A stretch of DNA of 40,720 nucleotides, from assembly GCF_000090795.2 (NCBI RefSeq), contig NW_003546446.1, positions 65,063 to 105,782 on the forward strand, in the 5' to 3' direction. The notes under the pieces are model-generated. The model was given only the letters and a program-made list of their open reading frames with translations, was not told where the DNA came from and did no database searches. A program made the position numbers and the translations under genes. The DNA comes from Amphimedon queenslandica (taxonomy: Eukaryota; Porifera; Demospongiae; Haplosclerida; Niphatidae). The first letter of the stretch is position 1; the number at the start of each line of letters is the position of its first letter. Shown one piece after another: positions 1 to 11,405 of this stretch.

Positions 1-56
1 TCCCTCCCTCCTTCCCTCCCTCTCTCTCTCCTTCCCTCCCTCTCCCTCTCTCTCAC

Positions 57-1235
57 TTCATCTGCCCCATAGTCCATTTCCAGCATGTCATATTTTCCAG
101 GTACTTTCACAAACGAGTGCCTCTCCTCCCACTTGTTCTTTGTCTTATCTTCAAACCTGAAAATAAAAACAAAAAACAATTAAACAAATACTGTAATACA
201 TAATGTACATGTACACTAGATGTCAATACAATGCGTCATTCTAATACAACACACAGAAGTACATGTACATGTACATACATATATCTATATGTGTATAAAT
301 TATGCAGTGAACATGTAAGTACATGTACATGTAAGCTAAGGCTGTATGATTATTCTGTTCCTTTATTAAAAATACGTCAAATATTTAATGTTTTAATGTA
401 GAGACTACTGTCTCCTAATAATACATTACCAGCAGCTGTCAATACTAACTGTCACTGGATAATAGCCAAATTGTGAGACATCATATTGAGATTTGACAGT
501 TCACATACTGTATTGACTTTACTACACCCAAAAAATTAACCCCAAAAAATTTAATCAATTACAATAGCCAATTCTTATCATAATTAATTATTATCATTAT
601 AACAATGACAACTGATAGTATGTACATGTACATGTACATGTATAAAGACATTCAAACAAAAGATACTCTCCTTCTCTCCCATCAATATAACCTCTTACAA
701 CTTTAGATATTGTTAGTAATATACAGGAATGTAATAACTGAACAACAATTATTAGTTACTTGTTAAAAGTATATTTATTCTGACTATAGCTACATGTACA
801 TGTATACAGTACATGCATGTACATGTACATGTATATCTAATTTGAAACAGAAAGAGGGTATGTCTCTGTCACCACTCACTGTCTCCCTCCCTCTCTCTCT
901 TTGGAATAAATCAACAACTAACATTAGTTATAATTGGGAAATCATGTTAGTTTACAAATATAAACAAAATAACATAAACAATATATTTATGACAATACAC
1001 AAAATGTACACATCATAATTACATGTATACATGTATACGTGTACATGCTTGAGTTAGTCTGAGCATGTTTATATACATGAACAGGTTAGATTTCTATTCT
1101 TGGGATTTCATTTTCAGTTGGGTATAATTTGTACATGTACATGTACATGCATGAATATTTATGTAGCATTATAACTAGCTAATAAATACATGTACAGTAC
1201 ATGCAAGTTAAATGGGTCAGGAATTTCTCTCCCAA

Positions 1236-1303
<68 letters not shown>

Positions 1304-1745
1304 CCTCCCTCTCTCTCTCTCTCCCTCCTTCTCTCTTTTACTTTTTTCTAAATGCATTTTTAGCTGATTCCAGATCACCTCCAAAGCTAAATAAATCATT
1401 CTGTCCAGCCTTACCAACTACATGCATATAAAGTAGAAGAGAAAAAGAGAGAAGTATAGTTTGGATTATTCCTTAATAAAGAAACTTCACCATACATCAA
1501 ATGTTTGTACATTATAGTTGATACTAATCGTACATGTACATGTACATGTACTTACCTCTTCCCCAGCGGAACCACACGCTGTATGACTTCTTCCCATTGT
1601 CCTTCAATAATTGTAAAAGATAGAACTTGTTATTATTGTTCTTAAGGTTAGTCTACAAACCAAACAAACAAAATAATAATAATAATAATAATTACACTAG
1701 TTATACAATTTTAAATTAACAATTAGACAACATGACACAAATTAA

Positions 1746-1793
<48 letters not shown>

Positions 1794-4700
1794 TTTAATG
1801 AGTAGATTTTATATTTATAATTTGTAGCCCACATAATGTCGTCAGTGTACATGTACATGTACATGCGTAGAATAAAAGAAAATGTTGAATTTCTATGTGT
1901 GCTAGCTGGCATTTTATTGTTATGAAACATCAAACCTGCCAACTTACTCACTGCCAATAATTATTTCAATCAGCAAAATAATACTCACTACATGCCATAA
2001 TACATGTACACATATAATGTACACATGTATACACAATAATAGATGTACATGTACATGAATGTACTAAATGTAAGTGAAATAGCTCAAATAAGTGGATTCT
2101 AATTGAATACATGTTGTATGCAGTTACATACATAATAGTATAATCAATGTACATGTATACTTATATGCATATACATGTAATACATTTACATGTATCATAT
2201 TTTACCATATAAATGCTTGGTCCAAATAAACTCCTGTCATTAATATATTCTAGCTATAGATACGCTTATTTCTACCAAAAATAATGCCTCATTGTTTAGA
2301 TGGCTCCTAAGTGCTTACTAGTTAGAGCCTGGACTGACTTACTCAGAGTTGGGGGTTCTGTCCCACTCAAAGTATTTTTCTTTTCTTTTTCAATGAATTT
2401 TATTGCTGCTAAGAAATAAATGCCCGGGCGTTTAATCAGTAAAATACGGTACATGTGCATGTGTATAGGGGCTTTAGAACAGGATTCTATGTATACAGTA
2501 CATGCAACAAGTATTGGATATTGTATGTGTTAATGATACTAATAAAATGACATAAGAGTGATTCAATTCCTGTACCAGAGGTAACTGTTTAATTAGAGGC
2601 CGGACAGCTTTGATGATGATGGTAGTCAAGTGAGGTAATGCTGAGAAATATTTGAAGATATTAAATATAATAAATTAGAGGTATGGGATCATGAGATTAG
2701 GGAATAGTGAAGAATTAGAGAGGCAAGATCAAGGAAGTATAATATATATAGTATAACCTTACAACAGATTATAGTCATTAATGTACGTGTACAGTACATC
2801 AAATGTGTATCATACAAGTATTATAATAATATACCAATTGGCACAATAATCATGTTGTTCATTCTCAGCTATTTTTTTAGAAAGCTGAAGCAAAACTTTG
2901 TGGCATATTAATGTACAGTGTATATTTAGCGGCAATGAAGGACACTATAAACTTAAAGTTGTGAATCAAATCAATCAATGTTCATTTACAATGTACAATG
3001 TACATGTATTAATATTAGCAGCTAGCATATGAAGTATTCTAACATCTACAAATGTACATTTTCCATTCTATATCTTACAATCCAGTAACAATCATACACA
3101 ACATACAGTATACATGTACATGTCTTATACACATGCACCATACATGTATGTACAATACAGCACATACATGTATACATGTACATGTATACATGTACATGTA
3201 TACATGTACATGTACATGTGTACCGGCCAGTACTAATTCCAGTACCTGATTCAGCATGCAGTTCCACACTTCTTTACCTTCAGAATAGACCTCAGCCTAT
3301 GGAGAGGGAGGGAGAGAAAGGAATATAAAGACAAGCAAAGGAGGAAATTTGTAATTATGAAACTTGTTATGACAATAACAACAACAATTGTATTATTAAT
3401 TAGATTGAGGACATGTACATGTATATGTATGTCTACCTTTCCAAGTTTAGCTTTACATTCAGAATCAACTGGAGCATCACCAGTGAATGTGTGAGACTTG
3501 ACTTCTGTTAAGAGGGAGAGAGAGGGAGGGGGAGAGAGAGAGGGAGGGGGAGAGAGAAGGAGAGAAGGAGAGGAGAGAGGAGAGAGAGGGAGAGAGAGAG
3601 AGATGTATACTAATTGGTAGACTGGTACTACGGACAGTATAACGATGATTTAATTACATTAATGTGATTCCAATTACCTCCAGTGGACTTAGTCTTCACT
3701 GCTTCCTCCTCTACCTCTTCTACCTTTTCAACTAAATAATAATAATAACAATAATGTGCATACATTAAAACATACATGTACATGTACATGTAATCTCTCT
3801 ACCTCCCTCCCCACCTCTCTCTCTCTCCCTTTCTCTCTCTCCCTCTCTCTCTCCCTCCCTCCACCTTTCATTTTCTTTGTCTTCTTGCTAGTAACACTGT
3901 CCTCTTTCTCTTCCTCCCTCTCTCTCTTCTTCCCATTACTAGCACCAGCTGAACCAGTAGAAGAAGCAGACACAGCACTAGTCACACTAGCCACACTGCT
4001 AGTAGCTGCTGGTATATTTCTTCTTATCTTCCGGCTCACTCCTGTTGAAACGTTTACCTGCTCCATCTTACCAAAGTCAATCTTGTAGCTCCGCCCCATT
4101 ATCGTCATGGTAACGGAGGCGTTACCGGCCGCATGTGCGTCTTCAATAGATTGTGTGTCAGTATCAGAGTATGGTAACCATTTACTGGATTCATCTTGCC
4201 ACTCCCACACAGCATCTATTAATGAATATATAATGAGGTGGACATGTACATGTACATGTAATATAATACATGTACATGTATATGTACATGCAATGCAATT
4301 CTACAAATTTTTGATGTAAGTACTAAATTCTGCGAATGGATACCTATAGGCAAACTCTTAATTTTATCTATTACGGCGTAATACATTAGTAGTACATGTA
4401 CATGTGTATAATGTGCTTCAATAAAACATGTGATACGAGAAAATGATAATTATTACCAGGAGGAATATATTAATAAGTGTAAATTGAATTAATAAAATAC
4501 TTAGAATTTATTGAACAGCTGGAGCTATACCCATTAATGCAACAGTGCATGGTTCTTAGTAATAAAAAATTAATAATAAATTAATAATAATAATAATGAT
4601 ATTAATAATGATAATGATACTAATAATAATTAAGTAGGGTCAATTAAGTATGTACATGAACATGTACATGTACAAGTATGTATTATATATGCATGTATAT

Positions 4701-7700
4701 GGTCCCCTTTTAAAACTTAAAGTATCTTCACTACATGTACATGTACTAGCTGATGTACAACTAAGCAATGTAAATGTACTCATACATGTACACATGTACA
4801 TGTACATGTACATGTACATGTACATCTAAAGTGGCTTTATTCCGGTAAAACATAAAGAGGAAGTGTTTTGTGAGTGTGTGTCTGTAGAGGGTTACAACTC
4901 TACTGCCATGGTGATGCATAGTAATTAAGAGATACAAATAATGTGGAGAAATATGTTAATGGAGAGAGAGAGAGAGAGAGAGCGGGGGGAGAAGTTAAAA
5001 GTGCAGCTAGTATATGGAATGAAAACAGTGAAAGAGAGAGAGAGAAGGAAGAGAGTGAAATTACATACACAATGTATTGCTTGTAAGACAGAAAGGGAAG
5101 TGACATACAACATACATGAAGAAAGGAAAGGAAGATACAATACACACAATCAGTCAATATACCAGGAACAAAGTACATTAAGATATGTACATGTACATGT
5201 ACTAGCTGTTACAATATCCCATTCATTCCAGTGCATTATCATAATAAGATCTTAAATCCTTACAGGCTCCCCCTTAAATGATCTTCATTCATCTAGTTAC
5301 AGTAACATTGACAGAGTAGATGTACATGTATATGTACATGTATTACATGTATTATGATCAAGATATTATATATAATATAGTTCATCAATTACCAGTTGGC
5401 TGAATCTGTCTGATATTGACTGTATCTCCATTACTCTCATCCTCCATTGAGTCCTCCTTCATATTAACAGTATAGTCCTTCCCATACAAACTAATGGAGA
5501 CTGTATCTAGTGATAACTGTTTAGCGGCATTTAAGAACCTTCCAGTACTATCTGGAAACCTACATGTACAAAATAGTAATAATGATAATAGCAAGAGTAG
5601 ATGATAGTTAGAGAGAGTGTCGAGCTGCACTATGCTAGCTGGAATATGACCGCGTAGAACTTTCTTGCGCATCTTTGGGCATTCCCGCATACTGGGTGTG
5701 GCTGAGTAAGAAAAAATGGCTGCCGAGTTTGCTCAACAAGGTTTACTGGCCGTTTTGGAGTCTCTGCTGTAGCTGCACTGCATAACAGGCTTCAGCATGA
5801 TTATAAAGTGTACTAGTATGATGTCTAAAGCTTCTTCAAGTGTTCTCCACTGTTCCTTATGCAAACTTCTACACGTGCTTTTAGCAGGTACACCCACGCT
5901 TCAGGTCTCGCGTGACTTAGTTCTACGTGGTCATATTCCAGCTAGCATAGTGCAGTTCGACACTCTCTCTAACTATCATCTACTCTTGATAATAGTGATA
6001 TAGTGATAATGTGATTGATGTAATGAGTAAATGATCACTGGAATGTGTAATAGTTTGAATTATAATTAACCACACAAGAGGACAAGAGAGTGAGAGAGTG
6101 TGTGTGTGTGTGAGAGAGAGAGAGTGTGTGTGAGAGAGAGTGGAAGAGAGGAAGGAGGGAGGGTGGAGGGAGGGAGGGAGGCAAGGAGGGGGAGAGAGAG
6201 AGAGAGAGGAGAGGGAGGGTGGCAAAGAGGGAGAGAGAGAGAGAGAGAAGAAAAGGAGAGAGATTATGAACATGATAATTACAGCTGCTATAATAAACAC
6301 GCAATACATAAGTGCATGAGATCCAGTGCTTGTATAATGTAACGCATACACACAACTATATAAGGAGTGACTCATACTCAATATTATTATTATTTTCTAA
6401 TCACCATCATTTATTATTATTTATTTATTCTTAACATATTAAATTAATGCTCAAAGAGTATTGCAATAAGAGACCATATTAGTCATAATAATTAGACAAT
6501 ATAAGGATTCAGTATGATATGTGACATACCATCAAACCTACTGGACTATCCCTCCAACATATGCACACACATACTGACCATACTATAAATACTATACATA
6601 GTACTGGGATGGAGCTTACATGTACATGTACATTGTACATGTACATAGATGAAGGTATATATATGCATGTACAGTCTTTTAATAGAGATGGGGCAAAGTG
6701 CATTTAAAAGTACTTAAGCAAAGTACAAGTAATCTGACAACTGTACTTACATGTAAGTGTAAGTGTATACTTAAGTATAGTCCCATCCCTGATGTGCATA
6801 CATGTACATGCACATGTATATTATACATGTGCATGTACATGTATCATGCAATAGTACATGTATAGGGTTGACCTTGGCCTTAGACAAATGAAATTTGATA
6901 TTTCAATTTGATTACAATATAAATAATATTATTACAATTACTGGGAAATGACATACGCATGCACGTACAATAATAAGAAATAGGATAGAGAGACAGAGGA
7001 AATACATTAATATGATTATACATACATGTACATGTACATGTCTGAGGGATGTAGTTTTGGTGAACTGCTACATGTGGAAATATTTTTGGTGGCTGCATGG
7101 TTGCTGATTTTAATTTGGTAAAATTGTGTTGAGCATGCACATAAAGGTTCAAAATGGCTGGTTTCATTATCAAAATTTCCCACTCAAAAATTATCACGAT
7201 AAATACATGTGCGTACCTCTTCCAGACTCCGCCTTCTTCCCACTCCCACAGAGCTTTCTCCGCCCCCTCATTCGCCTCCCCAATACACCTTATATTCCTG
7301 GACCAGCCTGTGCTAATGTTCTGCTGGCTCATCGAGTCTTTGAATTTTATTTTCATTTTGACGTTTCTTGCAACAGAAGTTGTAATCTCGTCTTTCCCAG
7401 ACATAAATGATTTAGTAAGAGTTTCACCCACGTCGTCCGCATATTGGGACCATCGTCCATTGTCCCCTAGCCACTCCCACTTGACCTTTTTGACTTGGCC
7501 TTCTTCACCTTCACTAGATAATTTAGCTGCACCTAAAAATTAAGAATTAATTAGTCACGTGACTTAAGCCCCACCCACCAAAAATGAAACCTGTCTAATG
7601 ACAACTTGAATTTATCGTATTTGCAAAATAAAAAATTTGGGAAGTTTCAAGTCAGGTGAAACAGTAGGGTTTTGTTCCTTGGATCACGTGATGAGACGTA

Positions 7701-7738
7701 CCTCTGGTCCTTTTCCTTCCTCCAGTGACATTTGCCAT
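57..7738 (-). CDS. PARP-family protein, three WWE domains plus WGR (3' part missing)
   Basis: This is the 5' part of a gene for a poly-ADP-ribose polymerase-like protein. Ten exons join with consistent phase: 7702-7738, 7217-7532, 5393-5559, 3865-4215, 3678-3731, 3437-3504, 3246-3296, 1556-1652, 1342-1417 and 57-156. They give 439 residues from the start MANVTGG. WWE domains begin near residues 31 (KWEWLGDNGRW), 106 (LWEWEEGGVW) and 176 (VWEWQDESSKW). A basic nuclear-localisation-like stretch lies around 265-290. A WGR domain spans about 330-430, with MLNQTNLKNNNNKFY, VWFRWGRVGKAG and VPGKYDMLEMDY, close to PARP2/PARP3. In that family WGR binds DNA ends and WWE binds iso-ADP-ribose or ADP-ribosylated protein. 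The regulatory and catalytic domains should lie left of position 57; their presence is inferred, not seen. A donor GT follows the last exon, so the gene continues. Confidence 0.88.
1234..1335. repeat. CT microsatellite
   Basis: A long CT-dinucleotide run with a few CCCT units lies just left of the PARP exon at 1342-1417, so it begins the intron downstream of that exon's donor on the minus strand. Similar GA/CT tracts recur at 1-55, 3511-3602, 6094-6250, 8820-8910 and 9574-9685. Their translations produce spurious long frames. Confidence 0.95.
1747..1795. repeat. AAT trinucleotide microsatellite
   Basis: About 16 AAT triplets lie in the PARP intron between 1652 and 3246. Shorter runs of the same class occur at 11370-11403 and, as ATT, at 13722-13755. 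Confidence 0.95.
2298..2371 (+). repeat. Possible tRNA-derived SINE relic
   Basis: The stretch with GTTAGAGCCTGGACT and GGGGGTTCTGTCCCACTC resembles the D-arm and T-arm (B box GGTTCnAnTCC) of a decayed tRNA-derived sequence. It lies in a PARP intron. The B box has mismatches and no full cloverleaf was confirmed, so it is more likely an old SINE head than a working tRNA. Confidence 0.3.
3160..3222. repeat. ACATGT hexamer repeat cluster
   Basis: Runs of the self-complementary word TGTACATGTA occur here and in dozens of other places (for example 624-641, 1838-1864, 4792-4824, 7021-7039, 12800-12832, 16672-16684, 40 bp or less each). They are confined to introns and intergenic DNA and are densest in the left 17 kb. 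Confidence 0.9.
5592..5988. mobile_element. Long inverted repeat (69-bp arms), probable non-autonomous DNA element
   Basis: Arms 5592-5660 and 5920-5988 are reverse complements with about 67 of 69 matches (CAAGAGTAGATGATAGTTAG at the outer end, ATATGACC then CGTAGAAC at the inner end). The inner sequence, about 260 bp, shows weaker inverted similarity (GCATACTGGGTGTGG against the complement of CACCCACGCTTC). It lies in the PARP intron between 5559 and 7217. No transposase frame is convincing. Confidence 0.75.
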
Positions 7739-8273
7739 TTTTTCAAGTGATCCACCCCTTCAATGCTGACCCTCCGTGACGTCATGTTCCGTCACTCAAT
7801 TATCAATCATTGAAGGCAGGAGAGATAGAGAGAGAGGAGTTCGAGAGAGAGTAGTGAGGGATTTGGACGCTTTTCTGACTAACCTCTGGGCCTGTTTCCT
7901 TACCATTGCTTCCTTTGGCGGCCCCGTACTCTCTGAAAGGAGTTTAAAACAGGAGCCAACGAGCTTGTAAGTCATTTTAAAACCAGGCGAGATGTGAACC
8001 AAAAAGAAACATAGAAAACTGATGCAATTCCTATACATACTATCTACTATTACTACGTTGTAAAATATAAATGTAGTCACTTTAAAAAACTGCTAACATG
8101 TATATACATATTTCCTATTCTCCCCCTTTTATAGGTAATAATAGTATAGTTTCATTTGCACTTAAAGCTACAAGGCTTTTTCACTCTCTCTCAGTATTCT
8201 TCTTCACACTTTCAAGCTTCTCTCTCTCTCTTCCACTTGAACCACACACACACACAAAGATACAAGACTGGTA
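7739..8273. promoter_or_regulatory. Divergent PARP/FoxO intergenic promoter region
   Basis: These 535 bases separate the start codons of the minus-strand PARP-like gene and the plus-strand FoxO gene, so they must hold both 5' UTRs and probably a shared promoter. A GTAAGT donor at about 7967 and an AG acceptor at 8133-8134 could mark a short FoxO 5' UTR intron. A CA-dinucleotide run and CT-rich tracts lie just before the FoxO start. No TATA box was convincing. The open reading frames here have no recognisable protein character. Confidence 0.5.
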
Positions 8274-11200
8274 ATGTCTTCTTCATCATCTTTCTCTCCT
8301 CAACAAATGATGGAGCATCCTCAATTACTGGAACTGAGTCTCGAGAGCCGATCTCGTTCCAGTACCTGGCCTTGTCCGCCTGACGAGGACGAGCTAACAG
8401 GTGGGCGGGGTTTATCAGAGTCGCCCGTGCCGAATATGCCCCCTGGGGCCGGTGGAAGTTTGAGTGGCGGGAGCCTAGGTGGAGGAGTGGGCAAGACTGA
8501 TTCTACTAAGAAAATGAGAAACGCCTGGGGGAACATGTCTTACGCCGATTTGATCACACAGGCCATATTGTCTTCTCAAGATAAAAGACTGACATTGTCC
8601 GAGATTTACGATTGGATCGTACAAAATGTTCCTTATTTCTCCGATAAAGCTTCAAGCCCATCCACTGCTGGCTGGAAGGTAAGAGAGAGAGAAAGAGAGG
8701 GGGGGAGGGAAAGAGTGTCTATGTTGTACATATTGATTAAGATTCATATAGTGATACTTGTACTGTACTTTGTACGTATTAAAGTACATGTACTGTGATA
8801 CCCTATTGAAATAAAGTGTATTGATAGAAGGAAAGAGGTAGAGAGAGGGAGGGAGGGAGAGAAAGAGAGAGGGGGGAGAGAGAGAGGGAGATAGAGAGAG
8901 AGGGGGGGATAAAAGAAAGGAAAAGAGACAATGCAAATAGAATAACTATATATCGTCATTTGTTATTTATAATGTAAAATAAAGGAAAGAGAAACAGTGC
9001 AGTACATGTACATGTACATAATGTCATTTTGAAGAAGGAAGGATCAAATGTGTCATTTTAAGTGAGAACGTTTGAAACTTGGCAGACGCGAGGTTTAGTT
9101 AAATTTACTAGACTTGACGCTACTTTTCAAATCAATGCTTGCCCTTTACCCACTGAGGCTAGGCCTAATTTTCACGTCTTTGGAGTTGATTTATTGTTGA
9201 ATACAGTTGTCAGCTGTAAACTTTGCCGCCTTTTAGCACCACATTGATATTGTACCAATACACTATACAGTAAATTGTTTCTACACTTTGTCTCAATCTT
9301 TTGTTTTAGGTACATGTAACTGTACTACACATACTTGTAGATGTACTAATAGTATTGTATTGTGGGTATGGTGGTACTATGCATTAGCTAGTGTATTATT
9401 AATTGTATTTATAATTATTGATATTTGTCACTTATGCTCTTGTTAATAATCATGTACCAAGTGTACCCTTTATCATACACACCCACTGTGGAGCTACATT
9501 GACACTTTCCTTCCCTTTGCACTTTTAATGAAGTACATGTATAAAGTCATATCCTCTCTTGATGATTCTCCTTCCCCCTCTCTCTCCCTCTCCCTCCCTC
9601 ACTCACTCTTCTCTCTCTCCCTCCCTTTCTTACCCCCTCTCCCTCTCTCCCCCCCCTCTCTCTCTCCCCCCCTCTCTCTCTCTCATTTTGTAATTCTACT
9701 TTCTATCCCATACAGTATCTTTTTTCATGTACATGTAGTACCATAGACTCTCCTCCTCTCCCACTATCCCTCATTTGTTTTTTAATGCTTCTAATGACTG
9801 ACATTACAATGTTGTTACACTAGTCTCTTTTAACTTTTCCTCAGTATTGAAAACAATCCTGCCCTACAATAGAGAGTGTGTGTGTGTGTCCCACCATCTC
9901 AAAGCACATTGTCATGGTTACTATAGGTGAGAGGTGTGGTGTGAAGTATTTTAGCACTAGCTTACTTGGTATCTCTCCTAGGAGACACTTAGAAACAACA
10001 CTTACATGTAATTATCTTCTTCTTTCTCTCTCTCACTGCTTGATTACATTTAGAAAGAGAAAGAGAAAGAGAGAGCAAAGTGAAGGCTATACATATACAG
10101 TGTAGCCTCTTTATTAAGGACACCATTAGGCCCACACTACCTGTCCTTAATACATGTACAGTGTAGCCTCTTTATTAAGGACACCATTAGGCCCACACTA
10201 CCTGTCCTTAATACATGTACAGTGTAGCCTCTTTATTAAGGACACCATTGGGCCCACACTACCTGTTCTTAATACATGTACAGTGTAGCCTCTTTTTAAG
10301 GACACCATTGGGCCCACACTACCTGTCCTTAATACATGTACAGTGTAGCCTCTTTATTAAGACACCATTGGGCCCACACTACCTGTCCTTAATACATGTA
10401 CAGTGTAGCCTCTTTATTAAGGACACCATTGGGCCCACACTACCTGTCCTTAATACATGTACAGTGTAGCCTCTTTATTAAGGACACCATTGGGCCCACA
10501 CTACCTGTCCTTAATACATGTACAGTGTAGCCTCTTTATTATGGGCACAATTGGACCCACACTACCTGTCCTTAATACAGAGGTATCCTCATTTCAGAGG
10601 TACTTTTGTATAAGCTTGTACCAATTGGAACATTAGAAAATGTCCTCATTATAAAGGTGTCCTCATTATAGAGGCTACACTGTACCAGTGTCAGTCAAAA
10701 TTGTAAACGAGAGAGAGAGAGAGGGGGGAAGGTGAGGGAGAGAAAGAAAGAGTGGGGATGAAGATTGATGCATTTAGTGTATGTACATGTACATGTATAT
10801 TACATATATGTGTATGTGCATGTGTATACATGCTGCAGCCATGCAGTTATAGACACTATTCCTGATTGATGTCATTTTTTATAATTTGATTGTGTTTTTT
10901 ATCCTTTTCCCCAACCCACTCTACACAAACTTCAATGGAATTTTAGTATACAGCATTATATCTCACCTGCCCTCCAGCACTTCAGACTCTCCCTCCCTCA
11001 ATATGTTGTTAATGTATTATTAAGTCAATGAATTTCCTCCCAGTGAGTGTTTAATTATTTTCATGGACTGTGGGCACATTAGAATCCTCATTAGGTATTC
11101 ATTAGTTCCACTTCTAATACGCCCACTTTCTATTATTAAAATGATTATCTCTTCTCAGAGTCACACTTTTAATAAAGAAAATGACGATTGTGTAATATTA

Positions 11201-11371
11201 CATGTACATGTACAGTAGTGCTGCTATATTATAATACACATACAAGTACATGTTATTAATGGTATACTGAATAAGCTTATGCCAGGTTCTCTTTACATGT
11301 AGTCCTTACTGTATACTGTTGTTGTTTATCGTTTCATTGTTTGTATCATAATAACAACAACAATAAATAAG

Positions 11372-11405
<34 letters not shown>

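Noticed and set aside
1201..1431. Reading frames rich in SLSLSL or REREREG on both strands
   Set aside because: They are translations of CT/GA microsatellites; the real feature here is the PARP exon at 1342-1417 on the minus strand.
2298..2371. Functional tRNA gene
   Set aside because: The B box is imperfect and a complete cloverleaf with acceptor stem could not be drawn; a SINE relic is more likely.
5980..6381. 133-residue minus-strand and 80-residue plus-strand frames
   Set aside because: They consist largely of GA/CT and GT dinucleotide repeat translation in an intron, with no domain character.
7796..8080. 94-residue minus-strand frame in the FoxO/PARP spacer
   Set aside because: It lies in the presumed 5' UTR/promoter, shows no recognisable motif, and does not join the PARP exons.
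9062..9247. 61-residue frame in FoxO intron 1
   Set aside because: No homology recognised, no splice support, and it interrupts a well-defined intron.
10097..10579. CRISPR-like regularly repeated array
   Set aside because: The units are contiguous 61-bp tandem copies without variable spacers, in a eukaryotic intron.
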